This document shows, one piece after another, positions 9,794-19,758 of a stretch of 20,914 nucleotides of DNA. Under the pieces are notes generated by a model, which saw nothing but the letters and a program-made list of their open reading frames with translations, was not told the DNA's origin and searched no databases. How positions within the stretch are numbered: the stretch's first letter is position 1; each line of letters begins with the position of its first letter. The translations under genes and the position numbers were made by a program. Origin of the DNA: Ophiothrix spiculata (lineage: Eukaryota > Echinodermata > Ophiuroidea > Amphilepidida > Ophiotrichidae); assembly GCA_000969725.1 (NCBI GenBank), contig JXSR01S010512.1; one strand, given 5' to 3'.

Positions 9794-9987
9794 AAATGTG
9801 ACCGAATTTTTTTCGTTTTGTTTTTGTTGATGCCGAGGCACCAACTATTTATTATATTTTGTCATACATGAAAAACATACAATACAATAATGATTAATAC
9901 AAGTACATAATACAGTAAAATAATATTATAAATTCTTGAAAATATAATAAATATATAAAATAAATGTGACCGAAATTTGCTCGGTCC
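9794..9987 (-). mobile_element. Possible LINE 3' tail or short insertion flanked by direct repeats
   Basis: The word AAATGTGACCGAA followed by TTT occurs at 9794 and again at 9962, bracketing about 150 bp of very AT-rich DNA. Read on the minus strand, GGACCGAGCAAATTTCGGTC (9987-9968) forms a hairpin with GACCGA/TCGGTC arms and is followed by an AT-rich tract with AATAAATA, an arrangement resembling the 3' untranslated end of some invertebrate non-LTR elements. Alternatively the two direct repeats are target duplications of a short insertion. No coding part is visible. Confidence 0.35.
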
Positions 9988-10120
9988 TTCAGGGTAAACC
10001 AACACACTGTAGTGAAGTACAAAAATGCAAAAGAATGAAAAGATTGACATAAATGGAACTCTTATGATATCGCTTTTAGGTGCCTGTTATGCAGTTTTGG
10101 TTATTTGAATTTCAAAACTA

Positions 10121-10427
10121 ACAGCAGGCCGTATTATGTGAATTTCAAGAGTGAGAAGTTTGCTTTTAAAATCTAAAATGACCTTAAAGGTATGTATCCG
10201 TTGCCTGTTTAGGATGCGTTATGCACTTCCGTTAAACTGCTAAAAAAGGAACTCGGAACTCAAAGTTCAATGAACTAACGAGATTAAGGTCTAAAAAGTG
10301 ACAACAATCTTGATCTTTTCAGGAAATTTATCAATTGCAGATTAAATTGCAAAGACTATATGGAGGACATTTTAGATTTTAAAAGTAAACTTCCCATTCT
10401 TGAAATTCAAATAATATGGCCTGCTGT
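10121..10427. mobile_element. 307-bp MITE with TIRs of about 60 bp and TA flanks
   Basis: The left end reads ACAGCAGGCCGTATTATGTG and the right end, reverse-complemented, ACAGCAGGCCATATTATTTG. The similarity runs through GAATTTCAAGA, GAAGTTT and CTTTTAAAATCTAAAATG to about 10182 on the left and 10368 on the right, with few mismatches. TA lies immediately outside both ends (10119-10120 and 10428-10429), fitting a TA target duplication. The core has no open frame of note. Non-autonomous; a Tc1/mariner-like mobiliser is plausible but not shown. Confidence 0.9.
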
Positions 10428-10678
10428 TAGCGCTTTTATTTTTAGGTATATGGTTAAAAGGTTATTCTAACAGGTTGTTTTTTGACAGATTGATTCTTTG
10501 CGGTGTTTTTAACTGTATAAAATCCAAGTTAGTCCCCAAAACGCACACCCTCATTATTTCTTGCAAATACGTAGCAATACAACGTATAGTATTTCTTGTA
10601 AAGGAAAATATCTTAGCTAACCTTTGATGTCAAGATCCCATCTTGATCTGATGTAGCCTAATATAACACATATAAAAT

Positions 10679-11114
10679 GTGACCCGTCATATCGAAAGGT
10701 ACCTTAAAGTAGGCATAGTTAATTACAGGCCATTGAAACTGAACAGTCAAAACTCACGTATAATGTCGAATTTCTAATTTCATAAGAAACGTTACCTTTG
10801 AAGTGTATTCTATTATATTTATCAGGTTCCAACATATAAAACATAAGACATATGTTTCAAAAAACCGAGATAAAAAATCCTTACTCCATTCATGTTTAAC
10901 CAGTACAGAAACTTTAAACTCGATTTTCTCAGAACTATAGTTTGCTGAATCAGCCCGGTGCCTTTTACCAATTTGGATGTAACTTTGCAATCGAACATAC
11001 AATAACCAAAAAACAACGTGTCATTTTAAAGCTTAAAATATAATCTTTCAGATGAGACCTAAACTCAATTTTCATTTTGGGACCCTAAAAGTATTTTTCG
11101 ATATGACGGGTCAC
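10679..11114. mobile_element. 436-bp MITE with GTGACCCGTCATATCG ends
   Basis: The left end GTGACCCGTCATATCGAAA is matched exactly by the reverse complement of the right end. The perfect terminal repeat is 19 bp, with weaker similarity beyond it. AAAAT directly flanks both sides (10674-10678 and 11115-11119), a candidate 5-bp target duplication, though the A-rich context lowers its weight. Overlapping minus-strand open frames inside have no recognisable motif and are treated as chance. The superfamily is not assigned. Confidence 0.85.
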
Positions 11115-11201
11115 AAAATGTTTAAATAGTATATTGAATTCGTTGTATTGAACGATAATAATGAATTTCTTTATAGGCTTAGGTCTTTTATATATACCAA
11201 G

Positions 11202-11300
11202 CAGGGCTGGATATTAGCATCCGCCCGACAACCAATGGCGGGTAATTTTGGGTGTCGGTCGGGTAAAAAATATAAAGCTACCTGCCCGACATGCGGGGAA
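11202..11300 (+). mobile_element. Probable hAT-type transposon end, solitary
   Basis: CAGGGCTGGATATTAGCATC followed by CCGCCCGAC and GGGTAATTTTGGGTGTCGG resembles the CAGGGCTNGAAATTAGC ends of animal hAT-type short elements. Local GC content is clearly higher than in the surroundings. Internal words CCGCCCGAC and CTGCCCGAC repeat. No matching opposite end was found downstream, so this is a truncated copy. Confidence 0.45.
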
Positions 11301-11620
11301 ATGTTTGAGTCCATTTTTAGTATATAAATCACATCTTATAATCTCCTCTAGTTTAGTTTGAGTAGGGGCGTGCCACAAGGAAATTTGAAATTCCACCCAC
11401 AATGTACCAATTTTAAAGGAAAAAGAACCTATACATATACCGAATTTCTAAATATTTTGAGTTTAATATATACAAAATATCATTTTTTTGGGATAACACA
11501 CATGTTTCGAGTATTTATGAAATAAATGACACAATTTAAACCAATAGAAGCAAATTGCGATTGTTTTTAGCGCTAAGCTATGTTTTGTTTTTAAATGTTT
11601 TTGCACAAAAACTAAATTGT

Positions 11621-11896
11621 TCATGTGATAAACTAGGTTTTTCTCAGATAAACTGAGTTTTTCTCAGATGAACTTAGCTTTTCTAAGATAAACTGGGTTT
11701 GTCAGATCAACTGAGTTTATCAGAAATAATAAGTGTTGCCAAGGTATTCATGTGATAAACTAACTTTTTTTCAGAAAACTAAGTTTTTTTCAGATAAACT
11801 GAGTTTTTCAATGAAAGACTCGGCTTTTCACTTGAAAAACTAAGTTTCTTCATCAGAAAAACTCAGTTTTTCTGTGATAAACTTAGTTTTTCTATA
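11621..11896. repeat. Array of about 12 short palindromes, AAACTNAGTTT
   Basis: A series of 11-bp palindromes with a free central base: AAACTGAGTTT (11650, 11797), AAACTAAGTTT (11777, about 11838), AAACTCAGTTT (about 11859), AAACTTAGTTT (11879), plus variants AAACTAGGTTT, GAACTTAGCTT, AAACTGGGTTT, TCAACTGAGTTTATCA, AAACTAACTTT and GACTCGGCTTT. They are mostly 19-23 bp apart and joined by TTCTCAGAT-like linkers, with one gap of about 35 bp near 11721-11757. The sequence can fold on either strand. There is no protein frame or spacer diversity of a CRISPR type. It is a degenerate tandem repeat of unknown origin. Confidence 0.8.
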
Positions 11897-13409
11897 TTTT
11901 GAGAACTTGGCTTGCCATATACAACAACTCTTATAAGCTGAAAACTTTAGAAACAGTTTAGTTGTTAACTTACCGACACTTTTTTCTGTAGCCTGCAAAT
12001 GGTGAAAATTTCTTGACAGCATACGGTATTATGAGCACAGTATGGTTTACAGCATTATGTCAATCTTTATCTTCAAAACACCTGCCTTTGTGATCTTCAA
12101 AATGCGCATAATTCATCAGATATCCTGTTATGATACTTGAAGTGTGCTAAGTATTGACGTATTTTTTACAAACTGAAACGGTGCACCGCGTTGATAATGA
12201 AAACGAGAAACGACAATCAATATCCATCCGTTTGGTCAGCGAAATAAGATAGTAAACTACCAAGCATTTCACTCATAATCTACAAAGGACTAGATGGGAC
12301 TTTAAAAGAAAATAAACTTCAAAAGGCAGTTATTAGTAGAAACATTTTGAAGGTTGTCTATCTATCAGTTTTCTTGTGCTGATCACCAAACTGTGGTTGT
12401 CGTTCTGAAATTCGAATGCAAAGTGGTCATCGGTCATAAAACTTTACTTAAAGCAACAAATATCCATATTTATTATTAACAATTTGCTTTAGGGGCAATG
12501 AAAAAATACATATAGCCTACCTTTAAGTCTTTTGCATAATAGCAATTAGCAATTCAAAATGGCTGCCCAAAGTAAATGTACATATTTTCATTAAAATTGA
12601 TCAAATCAGTCTCCAGGTTGACAACAATAGAAAACCTACTGCAGACTTACAAATAACAAGATCATTTATCGACAAATTAAGGGGCTTTAAACCACAAATG
12701 AGATCTAAATTAGACGAATAATGAGGCTCCCATAAAAAATTGTCCCATCGTAACAGACTAGATTTGCTGAAAACTGATTCAAGATTACCACTGTTTCAAG
12801 ACTCCACTTTTTGGAGCAATAGGTATGGAAAGGCACCGCTGTTTGATCACCATTAAAGCAATACTATAAGACTTGGATCAAAATGATTTATAGTAAAAAC
12901 TGCATAAAATGAAGGAATGTGACTATCTAAAAGTGTTTTCAAGTGTATTTTGTCAAAAATTTGTTTTGCAAAGGAAGCGTGAATAACAAAGCATATGTAT
13001 GCTTTATGCATGCTTTCCTATACTAATACAAGTGGAACTAAATTCGGATTCCCGAATTTAATTCAACAAATGGTCATAACAGAAAAAGTAAGCACATCTA
13101 AGTCAAATGATTTGAAGGGTATTAATATCTGCCCCAATAAATCCAATAAACTAAAAAAAAATCAAACGTCATGGGTGACAAAGGGCACTTCATTTTTAGC
13201 ATTTTTAGTATTGCTTTCAATAGTGTTTATTTATAGCCAAATGCCCATTATTGGTGGCGCTGTTTATATAAATCAAGTTTCCGAGTTTTAAGAATCTGCG
13301 AGCCTTGGTTTTGATATCCGTCACATGGATTAGGTAAACGAGACCATAAATAAATTTCATCAATGTTAAATTCACGTACTACATATTTAATTTATGCAAT
13401 ATGCATATA
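11897..13409. other. Intergenic DNA, no gene recognised
   Basis: Mostly AT-rich. A 98-codon open frame at 12995-13291 contains one hydrophobic stretch (about residues 66-82, FLAFLVLLSIVFIYS) but no start context, splice signals or domain, and I do not call it a gene. GGTGGCGCTGTTTAT near 13253 is weakly matched in inverted form near 13428-13442, hinting at a degraded short element. Confidence 0.45.
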
Positions 13410-13429
13410 ATTAATTTCACGAAATTAAT
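13410..13429. repeat. 9-bp hairpin
   Basis: ATTAATTTC and GAAATTAAT are perfect inverted repeats separated by AC. It lies just beyond the LINE fragment that follows; no function is assigned. Confidence 0.7.
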
Positions 13430-13439
13430 AGCGCCACTA

Positions 13440-13590
13440 AAAATGGTGTATTTTGATCAAAAATTTAGGGTTAGGTTATTTGCCTTGAACCAGTTAAGGA
13501 ATTTAAAAGTGTTACAAATATCATTCATGTCCAGAATAAATAGCAGAGATCCGAGAATATTTTAATCTCAACCAAGCATGCCCACTAACA
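13440..13590 (-). pseudogene. LINE reverse transcriptase fragment lacking its catalytic box
   Basis: The minus strand from 13558 reads ILGSLLFILDMNDICNTFKF and continues directly into LNWFKANNLTLNF, a stop, then SKYTIF. These match, in order, the SILGPLLF-YINDI block and the WFKANKLSLN--KT block of CR1/L2-type reverse transcriptases. The intervening segment that normally carries FADDT is missing, implying an internal deletion of about 40-50 codons. Upstream (to about 13590) a degraded version of the preceding GVPQG block can be guessed. Whether it belongs to the same family as the LINE at 1298-2056 cannot be told because the two cover different parts of the protein. Confidence 0.75.
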
Positions 13591-15209
13591 CTCTCCTTAA
13601 GTTTTCACAGAATTTGTGATTTAAATAAGGAGGCTCTTTGCATCACATTAAGACCACTTTATTGGATCCATTACTCATTACTGTGTAATCATTTGACATC
13701 ATGTTATCAATTAAACTTAATCCCATGGCTTCAACTTTGTATGTGTTGTGCAGGTAAACAATGTCAGAGAAATCCGAACCTAAATGACATTTATATTTTT
13801 TTCAATTATGTAGCGTTCATTTAACCATCCTAATTAATTTTTGATACAATTAAGTTATTTTATTTTGTCCAAAACTATTGTTCAGTAAAACATGATTGCT
13901 GAAATTGACAATATATGGGTATAAGCTAAAGAGATCAAAAGAAAACAATAAGTTAGTGAATGTTTAAAAAATCTCCCATCTTATCAGCACACCAAGCAGC
14001 ACATCTTATGTTTACACACAGAGTATTAATTTTGTTTAAACAGACAAAAATCCGTACTAATACATTTTAAAGACACCAAATTGACATTCCTCCTGCTCTT
14101 GCATCTCATTGCTATCATATAAACTGCATGTATTGAAGAAACTTTAATTTTTTTTTTATCAATGATGAGAAAATAAAACTCAAAATCTGTGGTACTTTTG
14201 AATATAACGACGTTTATATGGTTATATTGCAAAAGCGTTGTCATGTGTACCTTACGATGCCAACAATTGAAATGCTTAAACCGGGGCTGCAGTAATGTAT
14301 AACTTTTTTATTTTCATGAATTCATAGAGATATTAAAAGGAATTTATTACTCAGTTAGAATTTTGCTTATGTTACACTTATTGATAACTTAATACATAAG
14401 AAATTTGAAGAAACGTATGTCCAATTCAGAACAAATTAGTTGTTTCATCAAAGTGTGACATGTTATCTAATGCTCTTAACCTTCATGTTTCCATGACTTT
14501 GTAGTGCCGAACCTCAACAAATCAACGTCCGGAAACCTAATACTTTGCTGAAAGCTAAGTGATTTTAACAGATAATTATTTTCTTTAACATAACTGCAAA
14601 CGACTGTCTCAGCTGTAGAGTTACAAACTTCCCTTTGCACTCTCTACATTATGCTTAATTGTGTAGTTGTTTAAAGTCCACAAATGTGTTAAGGATACAT
14701 TTCAAGTTTCAAGTCAGGATCAGGTACAATGTACAGTCGATAACAAATTTAAAAGTACTGACATTTGTTCTCTTATTCAAAGCATTTCCTATTTCGAATT
14801 TTTAATGAATGTTTGGCTTTCATATTGAACCAAGGAAAAAGCCGGGGAATAAGTACGATTGGAAAGTGATAAAGCCATTTGGAAAGTTGTACACACTTTT
14901 CAAGATACCATCAAGGTAAACACAGATGAATTTTGGCTTTTTGTTTCGCAAAGGATTGCATTTATGGGGAGCTTGATATATGAGACAAAAGTTAACAATA
15001 TTCAGGTATCGAGACATTCTTACAATAAACCACAGTCTAAATACAATGAATGAATATGATTTAAGTAACCTGCGTAGTGTGTTCACGTCACATGCCAAAA
15101 ATACCTTCCAGGCGCACCTTCTAGCCCCGTCCACTACTTGTTCCGCTTGTTTAAAATAAGCGACATTTTATATCACTTATTTAATCTAGGGAAAATGTAT
15201 ATGAATATA
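13591..15209. other. Intergenic DNA, no gene recognised
   Basis: Long AT-rich stretch. Opposing open frames at 14820-15134 (minus) and 14859-15053 (plus) overlap and have no motif, so I regard them as chance. No TIR pair, tandem array or RNA gene was found. Confidence 0.5.
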
Positions 15210-16171
15210 CAGGGTGTCCCACAAAAAACGCAACGAACTTTGAACATTTATTTTGAGAGAACAGAGCTTAATGGTGAGCAAACGTTACAATAATATTATA
15301 GAGAAGACCATTGGTTTTTACGGGATTTTTGTTTTGTTTAATTTGGATCTCTGAATCAAAAGTTATTGCAGAAATATCTTGATGGTCTGATTTGTTAATT
15401 TGTAAAGATTCATCTCTGGTGACGTCATTGGGCACACACGTTGAATGGAAATGGCTAAAAACATCAACTGATTAGGAGAAGCATCCCTTGAACCCATTTC
15501 ATAACATATGGACTCAATTTAATGATGATCTGCTGATATTAAGCAGGTAATTGCGTCTGGTTTAGTCAACCTGTTGCGTCCCCTTGTCGGGCCAAGATGA
15601 ATCATTACCTTACTTGAGTTCTTAAACTCCTTTGTCTTCCGTTTTCTTCCATGGTTTCGGTTTAAGACTTTTTATTGGTTGACATCTGTCATTAGAATCC
15701 TTTATTTTCACCTCTTTTGGTAGAAATTGTATCCTAAACTACCCGATTGTCGCACCAAAAGTAACAGAGTTAAGGAATATGAGAGTATCAGGAAGATCCG
15801 TACTTTAATTGAAATTTTTGACCTATTTAAGTTAAGAATGAACTTAAAATATCACCTAATGTTAGGTACTGGTCAGGTTATAATGGTTTGGATTGCTTGT
15901 GGTCTAATTGGTTGCAGAATTCTCTTCATTTCAAGTTTGCATTTCTTTAGCTGGAAGTCTAAACTTACAAAATCGGACCAAAGTAAATTTAAAGGGCTTT
16001 TTTAAATTCTTCATATCTTTGGACAGGAGTGGTAAAATGAAACGGGACAAAAAACATGTTGTAGAGTACTTACTCCACTTTTAAAAAACATATATTACTA
16101 TGGTATAATCTTGTGGCAACTATTTTTTAACATTTTTTATTTACTCGTTGCATTAATATTGGGACAAGCTG
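15210..16171 (+). mobile_element. Mariner-type transposon relic, 962 bp
   Basis: The left end CAGGGTGTCCCACAAAAAAC is the classic mariner-family terminus. The right end reverse-complemented is CAGCTTGTCCCAATATTAAT, sharing GTCCCA and a following GCAACGA word. TA flanks both ends (15208-15209 and 16172-16173). An open frame at 15727-16005 contains IMVWIACGLIG and then LFIS, resembling the VMVWGGIS--G--PLHFI block around the second catalytic region of mariner/Tc1 transposases, but with the catalytic context degraded. The length is below the usual 1.3 kb and the N-terminal helix-turn-helix is not readable, so it is an inactive, internally deleted copy. Confidence 0.85.
15727..16005 (+). pseudogene. 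Decayed mariner-type transposase fragment
   Basis: A 92-codon frame within the mariner-type relic. Only residues of about 49-70 (GQVIMVWIACGLIGCRILF) are family-like. The remainder looks scrambled by frameshifts and no DD34D triad can be placed. The chosen ATG has no significance. Confidence 0.55.
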
Positions 16172-17332
16172 TATGTATATGCCTATATAAATTCAAAAAA
16201 GACGGAGTAAAATTACTATTTTTCTTCTTTATAGATATTCTTAATACTCTATAACAGAAGGTTGTTCCCGTTTGCTACTCAATCAGTTCTACATTTCTAC
16301 TATCAAATGAAACAAACATGAAAGGGGTTTTTGAAGTGTGTTTATTACATCTCACCCTTCAGCAGTTAAGCGGATAGCTCAATGTAACTTTATTATTCAA
16401 ATTCCTGCAAAGAACACATTAAAGAAATACCCAATCCTGGATAGAGTACCAATAATAAGATAAAATATTTGCCATCTGTGATAGAATAGAAATAATCCTT
16501 GCATTATTAACCTACATATCACAATACTCTAGCGTAAACTATTGATAAAATGCATGAAACGGTGTCTGATTGATCTCTTTATAAGTTCAGGTGCATTAAA
16601 CCATTCAAAGTTTACCTGCGGCCTTCTACTATACAATTGTGTTATCGGTTTACCTGTGTCATATTACCGTTTGCACTACTGAGCTACTGATAGTCTCTTC
16701 TCAAAGGAAATAACTTCGTGTATTGCCCGCGCATTTAATAACACTTGGTACACCACATGCCGAATGTATATTGGTTTTGCTGGCTCATTTTGAGCACTCA
16801 GAGTGCATTCCCCTGTATTGAAGATATCGTCTCCATTCTGTTGGTTGTGATCACAACAGAAAGAATAAGCAAATGACCTAGCTAGTCAAGATATTTCAAA
16901 CTTGTAGTGAGTTGTATCAAGTCACAAGTAAAGGAGATTTGGATATGACGGTGCAAATTACAAATACGTTTATTATGCCTATATGAAAAGACAAAATTAA
17001 GCCACCGTCAATCGTGTTTATCAACAATATCGTCAACAAGAAAATAGGATCATAAGTGATGGTAATGAAATACTTTAAAATCTCAATATAGTGCCCCTTT
17101 TCCCAGTTGCCATTTTGTGCCATATTTTCTATATGGTTTATAAGATATGAAATTGATTGTCTGTGTCAGATATATAAGGAATGTAACTTTCATTTTGACA
17201 TCTGATTAGTGATGTAGACCTGTTGGTATTGTGGTAAGGAACATGTTTATGGGCAAAACATGAGGTGCACTATATCGAAATTGTAAAGTATATACACAAA
17301 AGAAGGTTAAATCTTCTGTATGACAAATTTTT
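16172..17332. other. Intergenic DNA, no gene recognised
   Basis: AT-rich. TTGTGATCACAA near 16845-16856 is a perfect 12-bp palindrome inside a longer imperfect one (TTCTGTTG to CAACAGAA). Open frames are short and motif-free. Confidence 0.5.
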
Positions 17333-17338
17333 ACTAAC

Positions 17339-17680
17339 TTTGATTTGAAGCCTTTCGCACAGATCCCATCCGACGTCATCAGTAATATGAGTTCTTACGA
17401 TGTCTGATCGTCTCGGGAAACACTGATGGTGACATAACTTCAGGCATCCAAAACGGGATCCATTTCCACGCCCTAAAGTCTGTTTAGGGCGGGCTTCTGT
17501 TGCTTGATATAAATGGCTTCCAACATTTTCTTGGCTGGTAAAGTCCTTATATTCTCTGGCAAGCGCTTCGATGTTATTTGAGTCAAAATAGTGTTTTTCT
17601 GTCTTAAGATGTTCCGTAATTCGCGGGACATCCACCGGGGAAGTGTCGGACGAAGCAGTCTATTCTTTCCAACACTCGAG
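17339..17680 (-). CDS. Unrecognised open frame, possible exon
   Basis: A minus-strand frame open from about 17680, upstream of the ATG at 17635, through to 17270. It reads like soluble protein: DVPRITEHLKTEKHYFDSNN, then ALAREYKDF, LGRGNGSRFGCLKLCHHQCF and VGWDLCERLQIK. The region is richer in GC and CpG than its neighbours. A donor-like AAA|GTTAGT falls at 17338 right after LQIK, beyond which the frame becomes AT-rich and hydrophobic, as expected for intron read-through. A possible acceptor is near 17685 but has no good pyrimidine tract. I recognise no family. It could be a host exon, a fragment of a retroelement, or chance. Confidence 0.3.
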
Positions 17681-17986
17681 AAATTCCAATCCTCATTTGC
17701 ACATTACCTAATATCGTAATTGTCATGTTCCTTGGACCGCCAGATGCACATAGAAACACACACCTGCATATCGAAGCAGTATGGCAAAAATCGCAAATGT
17801 ATCTTGCTTGAATTACTACTTATCATATTGATATATTAAGTTATATCCTACAAAGCATAAAAAGAATGAAATTCCTTAGACTTTGGGAAAATTCTTGTTT
17901 CTTCAAAAATTGCGTGTCTACTAAAAAAAGCACCAAATTCATATTTCATATCGGCAAGAACCTCTTGATGATAAGGTTACATAATA
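17681..17986. other. Intergenic spacer
   Basis: AT-rich DNA between the unrecognised open frame and the second long-TIR transposon copy. No feature seen. Confidence 0.5.
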
Positions 17987-19432
17987 CAGACTTAAATAGA
18001 CTTAAATATGGAATATATTTTTTCTGTTGGTTTCCATCTTGAATAACCCGCCACATCTCGTATTGTACTAAATTTAGAGACGTGTGCTTTTTCACGTTAG
18101 TAACTACACTTATAAATTTCAAACCTAGGGGACTTTAAAGCTCACTGAAGTGACACAGAGACAATGGGAATCTTGAATGTGTTAATAACTCAGAAAATTA
18201 GGTCCAAAAGCCATGCACAGTAATATTTAACAGAGACAACAAAATTTAACATATATCCTTTCGTACGTAACCTAGAGATGTGGAACTTTACAGGGCTATA
18301 ATTAACACAATGTTAGTAATAATTTCTGATCAATTAAAGTTTCCTCTGTCATCATTTAGAAGCGAACAACGTCAAGACTCTTTATGGCATGCTTTCCATT
18401 TGTGATTGGAGAGTTCTTTGGGGTATCTCAGCCAGAGCATCAAACACATCCCAAAAAAACTACTTCACCTCGATTGGGTAAAATAATATGCTATTAATCC
18501 AACGTGTTTCTTAACCTTGGATGTTCTCAATAGGATTAATATTCGAAGATCTTACCAGACAAGGCAAGAACTCAACTCCCGGATCTTCCAGGAAAGTCCG
18601 GATTGCACGAGCACGACAGAGGTAAAAGTTGTCATAGTGGAGCACAAAGTTGTTTCCAAAGATACCTCTAGCCAATGACATTATCAAGACTTCTAGAATG
18701 TATCTGTACTGGTGCTGATGGAGACGTGGCTTCCGAGGTTATCAGGACCGATTTTCCACCTGCATGTAAAGCACCCGGAAGGTAATGTTACCTTCTTCTG
18801 AATGAATTGTTAATAGCATACGCGCTTCAGTATAACCCTACTCTCTACATCTGCGACTCCGATGCGTCCATCTTTGCAGTATATTTCAAATTTAGTTTAA
18901 GCACTGACGATAACGTTATCTCATTGATGGGACACGAAATGGAAAAAGATCTGTGGCTCAGTCAAAGTGTCGCTGAGAAAGGTGATTGGTCAAGATATTC
19001 TCTCCAATGGTTTCTAACATGATTGCCAGTTTAAATCAAGCGAGAATTTGCAAATGTCCTTAATACGAGCTTGTTTTATGAAAGATTATGGTGTTCGACA
19101 CTTGCCATGTTTGGAAAGATATTTAGATATGAACTCTATCGAGGACTTTACGGCTGAAGTAACACATCGATGAACAACAAGTTACATCAAACCACCAATA
19201 TGAGGTGGTATGACTATAGCCTGTGCTTGATACTTGGGCTGAGATACCCGACGGAACTCTCCAATTACAAGTGGAATATCTGCATGGAGAGTCCAGGGGC
19301 TGTACGCTTCTTATGGTTAGCATAGCACAGTGTGAATGGTCATAATTTATAACCAACAATATGTAAAACAACCATGTAAAATGTCAAGCGTCCAGGTAAT
19401 TCATTGAAGAAACTATGGCAAATTTAATTTCC
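17987..19432. mobile_element. Long-TIR DNA transposon, copy 2, right end interrupted
   Basis: Same orientation as the copy at 3052-4418. It starts CAGACTTAAATAGACTTAAA after a TA (17985-17986) and follows copy 1 through GGTTTCCATCTTGAATAACC, GTGACACAGAGA, TTGGAGAG and GTATCTCAGCC, down to GCAAATTTAATTTCC at 19421-19432. There the match stops abruptly at a TTAA and the outer right TIR is absent. Weak similarity to the missing part reappears beyond 20350 (GTGCTTTCAA near 20391), suggesting an insertion split this copy. Copy 2 keeps about 260-280 bp (about 18915-19195) that copy 1 has lost and so is closer to the ancestral element. It includes the frame at 18807-19022. Many single-base differences between copies indicate old insertions. 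Confidence 0.85.
18807..19022 (+). pseudogene. Internal frame shared with copy 1 of the long-TIR transposon
   Basis: A 71-codon frame beginning MLIAYALQYNPTLYICDSDA. Copy 1 reads LLIACTLQYNPSLYICGPDA at about 3862-3921, continuing through AVYFKFS in both. Several differences are third-position and silent (AAT/AAC, CTG/CTC, TTT/TTC), but replacements are also common, so selection on a protein is possible in the ancestor but not proven. In copy 2 the frame extends through HEMEKDLWLSQSVAEKGDWS to a stop; that part is deleted in copy 1. No transposase motif is recognisable. Confidence 0.4.
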
Positions 19433-19558
19433 TTAAGGCTACTGTCCCTTGAGATGAGCAATAGAGCAGAACGCCAAGTTCACTGTAAGTTTTGGCCTAC
19501 TTAAAAAAGTTCGATGATCACGATTTTTAGTTTACATAAGGAATAGAGTATCTAGTTT

Positions 19559-19567
19559 ATATATAAA
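19559..19567 (+). promoter_or_regulatory. TATA-box-like element
   Basis: TATATATAA lies about 40 bp upstream of the ATG at 19606, a spacing compatible with a TATA-driven promoter with a very short leader. Such words are frequent in AT-rich DNA, so this depends on the frame downstream being real. Confidence 0.25.
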
Positions 19568-19605
19568 GCTTTACTAGTAATTTCATGGCTGCGATCAACT
19601 TCAAA

Positions 19606-19758
19606 ATGGCGTCGACAGTTTGCTTCGAAAACGTTAACGCTATTTTGTCATACTTGCCACATTTTGATCACTTCACACGACTCGATTTCGTGGACATTTT
19701 GGTACATTGTAGTAGAGAGACTAGCAATGGAAGTACGCATGACTTTCGAAATGTGTAA
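19606..19758 (+). CDS. Small 50-codon open frame, unrecognised
   Basis: AAAATGGCG start context followed by MASTVCFENVNAILSYLPHF and on to HDFRNV and a TAA stop. Codon content is more balanced and CpG-rich than in the flanks. A donor-like GTAAGG overlaps the stop at 19755, so it could be the first exon of a longer gene. No family is recognised. It lies inside the block that interrupts long-TIR copy 2 and may be the start of a transposon gene. Confidence 0.3.
   Translation: MASTVCFENVNAILSYLPHFDHFTRLDFVDILVHCSRETSNGSTHDFRNV

Noticed and set aside
10754..11016. Two overlapping minus-strand open frames
   Set aside because: They lie inside the 436-bp MITE and share DNA in different frames; no protein family resemblance.
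11621..11896. CRISPR-like repeat array
   Set aside because: The spacing segments are themselves repetitive, the units are degenerate palindromes, and the DNA is animal-like with no cas genes.
12995..13291. 98-codon open frame with a hydrophobic segment
   Set aside because: No start context, splice signals or recognisable motif; a single hydrophobic run is common in AT-rich DNA.
13250..13443. Short element bounded by GGTGGCGCT and its inverted form
   Set aside because: Only about 9-12 bp of good inverted match and no target duplication; kept only as a remark.
14820..15134. Opposing open frames of 104 and 64 codons
   Set aside because: Mutually overlapping on opposite strands, no motif, no splice context.
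16360..16415. tRNA-like or SINE-like boxes (GCGGATAGCTCAATG and ATTCAAATTCCTG)
   Set aside because: No cloverleaf pairing can be built and box spacing and sequence are poor.
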